A stretch of 64,000 nucleotides of DNA from Trichoplusia ni (Eukaryota; Arthropoda; Insecta; Lepidoptera; Noctuidae), in the NCBI RefSeq assembly GCF_003590095.1, contig NC_039491.1:11284001-11348000 (forward strand). Reading direction: 5' to 3'. This document shows positions 1-9,600 of this stretch, piece by piece. A program made the translations under genes and the position numbers. A model generated the notes under the pieces. It saw nothing but the letters and a program-made list of their open reading frames with translations, made no database searches and was not told where the DNA came from. Numbering within the stretch: the stretch's first letter is position 1; every line of letters starts with the position of its first letter.

Positions 1-88
1 TGGTTTTTATCCCGGACTTTTGAAGAGTGCTCTTGAAAACGCGATATAACCAACTTCAACGCGGGCGAAGCCGCGGGCGAAAAGCTAG
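1..88 (+). mobile_element. Helitron-like element, 3' end (cut by window start)
   Basis: The segment ends with a GC-rich foldback made of gcgggcgaag and ccgcgggcga, followed by aaaagctag and then T. The same end, CTAG preceded by a cgcggg hairpin and followed by T, closes the complete copies at 51802-52639 (minus) and 58341-58586 (plus). The stretch near base 1 (tttttatcccgg) matches the reverse complement of the gggataaaaac block in the 51.8-kb copy. CTRR ends with a hairpin just upstream and insertion next to T are the known signature of Helitrons; a Metulj/RTE-type SINE tail is the alternative. The 5' part lies outside the window and no coding capacity is visible. Confidence 0.6.
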
Positions 89-1680
89 TTGAAAATACGG
101 CAAATAAAGTTTGTCAAATAATATTTTTGTCCACCAAGATGTAAGGTACCTGTTTTAAATTTATCCAGTTTTTTGAGCTAGAGGAGAGGTACAATCGCAT
201 CAATTTAACATCGTGCTATGAGGCATTAATAGGCCTACTAACCAACCCCGTCCTACTATGTTCATTGTACAGTATCTTGTGTCTCTTGGATGTTTTTTCC
301 TATAATCTTTCTATTGAACAACGCAGCTGCTAGTTAACAAAGAGCGAGGGTAACGAGTGTTCGGAATCATACCCAGTGTACGACAATTTTTGACGTCACA
401 AAACTTTAAATGGTCATGAAATATCGAATTCCTTTTTGGTCAATTCATCGAGATTTTGAAAACTAGTCAGGATCAAATGTAATAAAAATTACTTAGATAT
501 TCTGGGAATTTGACACAGTTATATTTACTGGACTTTGCGTTATTAATTTATATGTTAAGGCTTACTAAACTTGTCTGCATTATTTTCGTTATATCCACCT
601 CTTCTGGTGTACCTCTAAATCTATTAAATCTTACCACAGTTTACATGACAAACTATACAAACATCAGTCGAAACTTCAACAGTAATACTGAGATGGTCTA
701 TAATTAAATTTCATCGTAAAACAAAACTTATAAGGAAATAAAGCTAAACAAACTCGAACTTTCCTTACGATTTACAAACGATTCGTCCGACCCAAGTAAT
801 CAGTCATCCACACACTAGGGTAACGAGGAAAGTTTTAATTCAATAAACGTGTCCCCAAAGGAATTTTCGTGTGCGGCGGCCTAATATAAACTTTGAGATA
901 ATGTGGGTGTACTGTCAAACTCTTTTGTGATTAAAACGTCCTTTGCATCAATCGTAAACAAATTGACAAGGTAATCCTCAGTTATAATAAAGACGTTGAA
1001 ATAAGGTAGGGTGAGTAGCTGGTACATTAAATGTCACAAACTAAATAGTTTTCCTATTAAATTATATTAATGACACTAAAAGTTATGATTTATGAATTTA
1101 GTGTGACAATTACCTGTATACCAAATGTTTTTTTTTTATATGTGATAAAGTTATACCTACACAGTAAAATAATTTCATCTTAATGCGACTAAATACTTTT
1201 TATTACCCACTTGTAATATTATAAGACTAAATTACTACACAGGAAGTTCTGACGTTTGATGCAATGTCACTAGTAACCCGATCCGCACCGAGCTTGCGGA
1301 TAGAAATCTGAATTAACAATGTCCTGCCTGGCTCCCCGATTTAAGGCAGATTTAAAATTTTGGGGTCTTAAAAGTGAATTAATTTCACAAGTAATTTACC
1401 TAAGTTTTTTTTACCGTAGTGTTAGTGTAGCATAACTGCCAGAATAAATGTTTCGAAAAAACTTTTATTAGCCTAATCAATGGTAGTTAAAATTAATTAA
1501 AATAATCTTAAATTGTGTTTACTTTCTCCAGTAACAACACTAAAACCACATAATAATTATATACATTTAACTCAAAGTGAAAAGAGATGCTAAACAATTT
1601 AGACTAATTATTATTAAAATCCAATTCTTAAACATGTAGCGAAATATTAATCATGTTTTGGCAACACAAACTTGTTATGA
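89..1680. other. AT-rich non-coding stretch
   Basis: No coding signal is visible; the longest open frame (510-707) is at the length expected by chance. A weak foldback is present: tggtacattaaatgtcacaaa near 1020 resembles the reverse complement of the stretch near 1100-1125, and could be a small degraded MITE. Otherwise I see nothing. Confidence 0.5.
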
Positions 1681-1685
1681 GTGAA

Positions 1686-1955
1686 GGTCGCGCGCTGATC
1701 CCGAATCGTCCCGAACGCACCCGAAGTCAACACGAAGATTGCCGAACGTCATTCGTCGCTCACCTAAGATTCTAGGAACGAGTGAGTGGGGCGTACAATG
1801 AACGAATTCAAAACTATTTTACTTCAAACTTGTGAGTTCGCAACGGTTTTGGAGGAGTTCTAAAGGAATAGTAGTTTTAATAAATTACTTGTGAGTTTTG
1901 TTGTGTATTCAAGACATATATTGAGCATACACGGCGCTGACCGGGCTTTATACTG
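1686..1955 (+). other. Candidate promoter-proximal first exon (5' UTR) of the gag-like gene
   Basis: A CpG-rich block (about 1686-1790) stands out in AT-rich surroundings and contains several degenerate cccgaa-type repeats. At 1956 there is a strong splice donor (tactg followed by gtaagtatt). It pairs with the acceptor tattttgtttccag ending at 2444, giving a 489-bp intron, after which the first exonic ATG is at 2455. The leader would be non-coding. I cannot place the transcription start, and no TATA box or initiator is clear. The exon is inferred from splice signals and base composition only; a degenerate LTR with leader is the main alternative, but no matching second LTR is seen downstream. 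Confidence 0.4.
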
Positions 1956-2454
1956 GTAAGTATTGTTTTTATCAATCAACAATCAAGTGTTAAAAGTTTA
2001 TTTGTACGATTGTTTAGTTAGGTTAGACCGGTTGGCTAAATGACAATAAAACTGTAGGTACGTCCGTTCCGATATTGAAGTATCTTTTAATAATACATTT
2101 GGTCCTTATTATTAAAAATAATTTTGTATCATAACGTTTTAAATCTTGGTTTAGTTCATTTGGGCTAATACATACGACAAGGTTAGGATTGATGTGTTTT
2201 TGTTTTTAAGATGACAATGTTTTTATGCTTTATGCACTGCCTAACTAAAGTGATAAAAAGTTTCTTAAATACCTGATATCATTTACTTCCTTACATAATG
2301 AAAGTAAAAAATATACCATCATGAGTCGGGCGCCGCGCCGGCACAGCTGATGGTTTGCAATACTTTAGTAAACGGAGGTTTAGCTAGATGGCGCTGTTTC
2401 TACTTTTATAATAAATATAATCCTTTTTCGTATTTTGTTTCCAGGTATTTTAAT

Positions 2455-3300
2455 ATGGCTGGCCAGAAAACACAAATGGAAAACCTTTCGTCGGAGAACG
2501 CAAGGCTTCAAGCGCAGATAGAAAAGTTGGAGAAAGAGATTGCGCAAAAGGAGTATCGTCAGGGACTCAAAGAGCGAACGTTTTGGGTCGGTATGCCAAC
2601 AATATGGTTTGCCATCGCAGAGGCAGAGTTCAAGGTAGCCGGCGTGATAGACGATTTCACAAAATTTAACTACGTTTTAAGCCAGCTTCCCGCCGAAGTT
2701 TCTGAAAAAGTTAAAGATGTTATAGATAAGCCTCCATGTGTGGGCAAGTACGCGAAATTGAAAGAAGAAATAATTCGGCGGCTGAGCAAGTCTGAGCACG
2801 AGACTTACAGGCAGCTGTTTGACGACGAGCTCGGAGACATGTCTCCCTCGCAGTTCTACCGCCACCTGCAACACTTAGCCGGCGCTAAAGCTAGCGTCGA
2901 CAAATTCCTACTTCATCTGTGGTTACGTCGGCTGCCGCGGTACTGTCAAGAAATTCTGTCAACTCGACCCGAACAGTCGAACACAAAGTTGGCGGAGCTA
3001 GCTGATAATATCATGGAAGCTACGAAAGCATCTGAAAAGACTTCAACTAAGAAGAGTGCTACGATAACTAATATTCAGCAAAGTGTTGATGACTTGAGCA
3101 AGCATCTTGTAGCATTGGAAGTGTCTATGAATCGACAGATGGATAGAAGTCGGTCTCGGTCTAAGAGTAAGCCGCGGTCTCGTAGCGCGACACCCCCGGC
3201 GTCGTCGAAGCCGTGCTGGTACCACACGACGTACGGCTCGGCGGCTTACAGGTGTGTCTCACCTTGTGATTGGTCAGAATCAACTGCATTACTAGAATAA
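2455..3300 (+). CDS. Gag-like protein of CsRn1/Kabuki (Ty3/gypsy) type, possibly domesticated
   Basis: The frame encodes 281 residues from ATG 2455 and is by far the longest in the window. ATG 2455 is chosen because it directly follows a strong acceptor (ends 2444); the frame also opens upstream at ATG 2350, but those 35 residues lie in the predicted intron. Residues 8-38 form a likely coiled coil. Residues 43-165 match the capsid layout of insect gypsy Gags (WF..AEAEF, D.TKF..VLSQLP, YA.LKEEIIRRLS, MSPSQFYRHL, LHLWLRRLP). Residues 231-245 are Arg/Ser-rich. Residues 254-271 form a C-x2-H-x9-C-x3-C knuckle, the CHCC arrangement known from CsRn1-family Gag. The protein stops ten residues later; no protease, RT or integrase frame follows and no flanking LTRs are visible. 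It would bind nucleic acid and assemble particles if it kept Gag function. Whether it is expressed or a recent remnant is open. Confidence 0.8.
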   Translation: MAGQKTQMENLSSENARLQAQIEKLEKEIAQKEYRQGLKERTFWVGMPTIWFAIAEAEFKVAGVIDDFTKFNYVLSQLPAEVSEKVKDVIDKPPCVGKYAKLKEEIIRRLSKSEHETYRQLFDDELGDMSPSQFYRHLQHLAGAKASVDKFLLHLWLRRLPRYCQEILSTRPEQSNTKLAELADNIMEATKASEKTSTKKSATITNIQQSVDDLSKHLVALEVSMNRQMDRSRSRSKSKPRSRSATPPASSKPCWYHTTYGSAAYRCVSPCDWSESTALLE

Positions 3301-3865
3301 GTTTTAAGTGTATTTGTACTCGACATATATGCATGAAAATAGTATTTTAAGGTTTTTCTATACTAAGTTCCTTTAATTAATTGTATATTATAATGTATGT
3401 AATTTTAGAATGAGGATTCTAAATCTCAACCTCAATATTGCAATGTGAATAGAACCTTTTACACCTCAATACCGCCATATTTTTTCGTAAGTGCAACAGG
3501 GAACTTTTTACACAATAGGGACATTTTTAACAAAAAAATAATTAAGACTGAATCAAACTAATGTGGGATTCTTTATTTGCAAGCTCCTGTTTAATAAAAT
3601 AATGTCATTATGTCTTTAATTTTAATATATCTTAGTTCTTAGTTCTTTACTTTGATAATTAGTTATGTTTGTTTATTATTTTGTTAGTAAACAGTTGTGT
3701 TTAAGACCAAAGCACACTGGCATTGTTATTATTGCGAACGAATTTAAAGAACTTTTCTGACATAAGGATCTTTTATAAGTATTGTTTAATTTTAGATTTT
3801 AAGATGGCAGGTCCTACTTGTTTTTGTATTTTCTAAATAAAATGAACAATATTAAAAGAGTGGCG
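3301..3865 (+). other. Likely 3' UTR and polyadenylation site of the gag-like gene
   Basis: AT-rich sequence follows the stop codon. AATAAA occurs at 3593-3598 and again at 3836-3841; the latter is followed at 3860-3876 by a T/G-rich run (gtggcgttttatttt), a plausible downstream element. No trace of pol or of an LTR matching 1686-1955 is seen here. Confidence 0.35.
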
Positions 3866-3869
3866 TTTT

Positions 3870-6333
3870 ATTTTGATATTAAATGTTTTTAGTTTTTTTT
3901 ATGCAATAATCTTAAAAAGGTTTATAGCCTTATCAAAACTAAACATTATTTAATTAGGTTCCTAATTTTCTTCATGTTTGCATTCATTTAAAATTAGATG
4001 GCGCTTTCGTCACATTGATGTCTGATACCTAGTCTCTTTAAAATCGGCAATTCAATTGATTCTATAGGATCTTTCACAGTTGTAAATGCTTTAAGAAAGC
4101 GAATTGTTTATTTTTTCGAAATACGGAAAGGATGTTTCAAGACTTTTAGTTAATGGGTTTCACTGAAACAGGAACCCATACTACACGTGTGTCTTATTAG
4201 CTAGCTAATGCTTTAAAAGTTAAGCATTTTCCTCCATCGTCATCTAAGCTTCTGTTTTTAGACAAACTCAAGTGCAAAGAAAGGTATTTATTAACCTTGA
4301 AATGTCATACCTAAGTAGGTAATTTATGTTGTTTTGACATTCATGTCAGATTTCAGCTAGCTACAAGAAAAACAAAGATATAAGAAAATGAAAATAAGTG
4401 TACATAGACTTCCTTGTTTGTTGAAAAAAATAGATGTAAGTATTCACATAGATACCTGCATTTATTATATGTCAGTGTAGGATTTTTTTCATTTGTTTTC
4501 TAGGTGTTAGGTAAGTAATTAAAACAATTATATACACTTAATCCCGAAACTATACAACTATCACACATACTCAAAACTTTCCAGTCACAAGATTAGGACC
4601 AATCGTAAACTAAACCCAAAATACTATTAACATCCTTTCAATGAACCGATTAAACCAGCAATTAATTTTGCAAGACAGCCTGCAGACGTCAGATAACAAA
4701 CTTGGAGACATACGGCAAACCCTAATAAGTTAACGTCAATAAAACAGTATTATGATGTGGGGGTAACCCAAAACGGGATTAGTTTTGTATTCCTGACTAG
4801 CTGGTGAAGCGTGATGAATTTAGCGGACGAGGAGATATTGATTCAGAACTGCCAGACTAAGTTTGCTGTGAAGTGTGTTCTGATAGTGTTTACTGAAGCT
4901 GTAAGATGTAATATTGTAGCGGGTTTTTTTTCCCTACATTATGTTGCGTTTTAAGTAGAGCGCCATCTAGCGAGGAGTTGCTGTGTAAAATTTTAACGAA
5001 TAAACCTAATGATTAATGATTAGTGCAAAACAATTTTTACGAATAGTTTGTTATTTCTGATAGTTGTTTAGTTTTTAAGTCGGGGGTGTAAAAACAATAA
5101 AAAATAAGTATTTTCCTATTTTACTGAAAATACTTTACTGCCTCGGCAACCAAATAGCAAAATTTTTCATATTTAATGTGTTAAGATTATCGCTGCCTCT
5201 TTTAACTTATTTCGAATCGTCATTGAGGTGTACAGCGAGGCTCAGCGGTGAAACGTGATCCGACGTTAATCGATCCAATGCTGCTTGCGGGTGTACCGCG
5301 TTGTTACCCTTCATCGTCACTCGATTTTTTATCAGAAATGTTATTTTTGCATTATTATAATGATGCATAGGTTTGTGCAAAGCAAGCGAGATTTTTCGGT
5401 GACAAAGTTTAACATCCGACTGCTGATGTCACAAGAAACATAGGATACGTTAATAATGCTTTTTAAGAATTGTCTACCCCTTCTTATATGTTTGTGAACT
5501 CCTCAACAAAAAAGGAGTTAGGCAGTAAACAGACATGTTCGGTCTCCATCTTCCTTGAAAAATACTACCGATTCCATTGCTGACTTTTAACAGTGTAGAA
5601 AATTGTATTACAATTAAATTTATACATTTGTAACCAATTGGCTGCCACTTAAAACATCACGATAATCCTACCTATCATTCACCTTCATTATATTTGTTCT
5701 GATGTATATTTTAACTTCAGCCAGTGATTACTGGCCTGAACACTAATTGGTTTAGCCAATCCCAAGAGGCTAATCAACTGGTACAAGTTTACGTTCTTGT
5801 AATGATTTATGACTTTACCTAGTGACCGTATCGATTGTGATAATGTACGGAAGCTTATGTATATGGAACTGGATATAAAATGCATGACATGATATGCATA
5901 AGTTTGGGTTAGGGTAATGTTATCATATCCTTGTGTCTAGTAACGTATTCTTAAACCCTTATGTACCTAAGAACATAATGATAACCCCCGTTAATTTATG
6001 AAAATTAGGACATAGCATTTATTCATTGTCAGTATTATCGTCGTAGCATAGATAGTTCTTGGAAATCACTGGGTCGCAAGTTCAATCCCCAGACAAATTC
6101 AGATTGGAATATGCCATTCGAAACAGTGGGTTTCGATACCAAGACGTTGTTATGACGTTTTCGCCTTAATGTGTTTTTCAACTGGCGTAGCACTCTTATT
6201 TATTTTTCAAAATAGCGTGTGTCGCAATGGCGTCATTCGAATCTTCATATCACTTCCATTTTGGCAGGTACGATCGCAACTCCTAAGTAAAGACTTATTT
6301 ACAGTCGAGTAAAAACTAAACAACATCTTATCG
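3870..6333. other. Non-coding stretch
   Basis: No credible open frames. The 9-mer CGCCATCTA or its complement occurs near 3995 and 4960 as well as inside the predicted gag intron at 2385. A B-box-like agttcaatcccc near 6080 may be a degraded SINE head, too weak to annotate. A mildly GC-richer patch at 5220-5320 is not recognisable. Confidence 0.5.
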
Positions 6334-6507
6334 TTAATATAATGAGTTGACAAAAATTTGTATATTACTAAAATCAACGAAGGATTTGCCGAGTCTTTCA
6401 TATTGAACTCCCACGCCGGGCCTGATGTCCGAGGCTGCAATAAAGAAGCAAATGATAGGTGCTGCCGACGCGGCAAGGTCCTCAGTAAACACACCCTCAT
6501 TTGAGGT
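6334..6507 (-). pseudogene. Fragment resembling the N-terminal part of an insect errantivirus-type envelope (F-like) protein
   Basis: On the minus strand a 57-codon stretch is open from 6507 to the stop at 6334-6336, with no ATG. It reads through a short hydrophobic segment (APIICFFIAAS) into PGVGVQYERLGKSF (PGVGVQYERLGK at 6420-6385). A PG...E.LGK motif a few residues after a hydrophobic leader is how I remember the start of the mature envelope proteins of insect errantiviruses and related baculovirus F-like genes. Beyond the stop, another frame holds a cysteine-bearing segment (RSCDRTC) that may continue it after a frameshift. It is truncated at both ends and broken, so non-functional. The match is short and made by eye; chance is possible. 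Confidence 0.3.
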
Positions 6508-6609
6508 TCAAACCTCTGATTTTGCTCCCAGTCGCGATTGGATTGTATTTACATGTCTATAGCAATTTTTTGAGAGCCCAGTGCTTTTTTACACAGAATG
6601 TTGCTGTAT

Positions 6610-6693
6610 GAAAGCTGCAATATCAAGGAGCGCTTTGATATTGCAGTTTTCAACAAATTGTTCTGGATCCCGAAATTAGCGAATTTTGGGATC
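6610..6693. repeat. Two adjacent strong hairpins with the same AGCG loop core
   Basis: Hairpin 1: gaaagctgcaatatcaa (6610-6626) pairs with ttgatattgcagttttc (6635-6651), 17 pairs with one G:T, around ggagcgct. Hairpin 2: gatcccgaaatt (6666-6677) pairs with aattttgggatc (6682-6693), 12 pairs with one G:T, around agcg. They are separated by 14 bases. They could be foldback element remnants or a structured RNA. No TIR/TSD architecture is visible around the pair. Confidence 0.5.
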
Positions 6694-6699
6694 TTGTTT

Positions 6700-9600
6700 A
6701 CATTACCGTGGCTTATTCCAAATGAAAAAAAAATCCATTGGATAGTCCATTTACCAAGGGAAGCTATAATCTAGTCGTAGATAAGTACCTAAAGTCAACC
6801 AGCGCGATCTCCTTTTCTCAATATTTATTTGAGTATAACACAAAAAGATTTTACTGTTCTCAACCCAAGTGTAACGAAGTACTCAGCGTGAGGAAAACAA
6901 TTGCATTAACTTGTATCTGTTCCGGTATAATGCTAGTCTATTTCATTATTTTGGTTTTCATAGAAACCTGAAGAAATGTATGAAACATGATTGAATTCCG
7001 TACAATAGATATTAGGAATGCCAGCCTAATATTGGGTATACGCTTCATGGTTTATAAATTATATTAAATGCAAAGAAAGTTTGTTGTTGAAAGATACAGA
7101 TTAAAGGTTAGAAAATATGTTTTAAAAACTGCCCATTTCTACTATGTAGCCTCACCCCATACATTATTTTATTCAAACAAAAATCCGCCCAAACGGTATC
7201 CAGGTGATATTAAAATTTTAGGATTTTCAAAACTGCGCTTTGGAACATTAGTCAGTGATCTATAATAGCTCCTCAAATATTTAAAACAAAAGTATCTGAA
7301 AATATTGGTACGATTTTTCATACAAAATTCAACGTCTGTCGCCAAGGCAACCAATATCAATAGACCCTTCAATCAAATCCGAATCTTGTTTAAAATATGG
7401 TAGTAGAAGTAAAAGCAATATCTCCGGGATCCGTCACGTCACTCAGTCCGACCCAGTAGGTACACAAGATGACATCCAAGAAATAACTCAATTGACCCCA
7501 ATCGTTTCCTATTATTGCAATATGGAACTAACCCTTTGTCTAACAGAACCGAATTTTATTTCCGAAACATGAAAGACTTGGCGTCTTTGTTATACATTTA
7601 TTTATTGGAGAGCATTTTCTTAGATATATTTTGGATATAAAAGCCTTAAGTGTTGTACTGTTCAACATATTACTATTATTTCGCTTTCAATATTACGATA
7701 TTGAAGGCTTTCCTCTAAGGAGCGGGAGTTCATTGCTTCCTCTACATCCACGCCGGCTTAAGTTACAGGTTATTTTTACCTTTGTATAGACAGTTTGTGG
7801 GTCCAATGAACATTGTGAGATTAGATCGAATGTATGGCAATAGTGGAGCAAGTATCAATAACAAATAACATCGGATAGGTTGGGGTTTGTAAGACATATC
7901 GGGGTCACGTCGCCTGGCCGGGTATTTTCCTCGGTCTTGGCTGGGCCACGTATTGTCTGACTTATCCGACGGTACATGGACAATAATAAATATTTGATGA
8001 TTATAGCTCTTATTGTTTTTTACTAAGAGCCCTGTATCATAGAACTGAGACATGAACGCTTCTGCGTACCTAAACTTACAATCTTCAGATCAGAGTCTTT
8101 TCTCTGTCCTCTTTCCCCTGAAAATAATTGATTTCATTTATTTTCGTAACTTGAATTAAGGTACCAATGTAATTTATTCCCCGTCAATTATCCTTAAATA
8201 CTCTAACTACTATATCTAGTATTATATCGTCGTATCCAATCTATAACGCCAACATATCGGGTTACCAAAGTCTAAGATTGCGGCTTTGTTAGTTAACACG
8301 CTTGGCTGCCAACCAGCTCGCCGTGTGTCGCCATATTGCGGTGGCTAGTGTGACGTGCGGCGAGTTACACCTTGTTACCTGGGTACACCTGGTCAACTTG
8401 ATTGGTACTGGTTCTTGGAACCGATGTCAATAAGGGATGATTGTATTTTGAACAGCGTTACTTTCGTGTTCCCTGAATACATACATATACAAACACAATA
8501 TTACTAGTTATAGGCAGTTAACTTTGTGTTTTGCTCATAGTAATATGTGTGTGACTATTGACGAATATATTTTTTAAGGCTAAATAGTATATCAGTAGCA
8601 AGTCATAATATCTATTTTAGAATTGTCTGCATTTCTGTGACATCGTAATAACTTGATTTACTTACTTAGAAACAACAAAGCAATATGTTATTTGTATAAC
8701 CGTAATTTAGTTCGTTGTTTATAAACTCAAACCTCACCCAAGTACAACAGCTGCCCTTTAGCTGCGCTTTGATTATTCTCCTCTAGTATGATCCCACATT
8801 TAAGTGCACGGTCCTCACATATGTCTTAAGCCTACGCAGCAAAGTCTTTTAACCTAGCAAACGATTCAGATCAAAACAAAACAACACAGGGTGCATTGTT
8901 CCAAATATTTTATACGAAGACATAACGCGCCTCTCCACGGGGCTATGTCAGTCAAAAGCCGCGTCACACAGTCTCAACAAAGGCAAGACGGGCACACAGC
9001 TCTTTGTGACGACGTACTCGGAACCTCGCGTGAAGCACCCTTACAATATAAAAAGAATTGTTTAGATGTTCTTGTTTAATTGTTGTTTTATTAAGGAGAT
9101 AATGTTTTTGTGAGTTACGTTTGTAAGTTGTTGCGATGTTCTAGTTTCTTGAGTGCAACGGGACTGAGGACTTGAGTCTGGTCTGTTGTTGTATGTGAAA
9201 CTTGCTGAGGGTAAAAGGCTTTAAGAAGAAGTGGAACCGATATTGTTTTGATGACGTAACATCTTCTTTATTTAAATGAATAATTATAAAAAAAGCTACT
9301 TTAAAAAGAACGTGTGACGCATTGCAACGTTTAAAAAAGCAATGCTCTATCTGTAAAAAATGATTGCTACATCCATGGATTTAGACATATTTCTTAGGAT
9401 TTTCTTTGGCGAGAACGTTTACTACGTCTATTTAAAAAGGTATAAACCCCGAATTGTCATTAATTTCAGGTCATGTGATACTTTAAACATTTGACCATTG
9501 ACTAATGACCACAACACCATAAAAAGTCTTGTTTTGACTCTCGATCCTTCATGTATCCATAAACCACCCCAAAACCATTTCTTTATCATATCAATATCCC

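Noticed and set aside
2350..2454. N-terminal extension of the gag frame from the upstream ATG
   Set aside because: It lies in a predicted intron, has non-Gag composition, and a strong acceptor sits 11 bases before the ATG at 2455.
3250..3256. Possible splice donor (acag/gtgtgt) near the end of the gag frame
   Set aside because: Splicing here would destroy the CHCC knuckle, which is completed only by reading through.
6060..6100. B-box-like agttcaatcccc
   Set aside because: No convincing A box or SINE body; likewise ggattcaattctcg near 30838.
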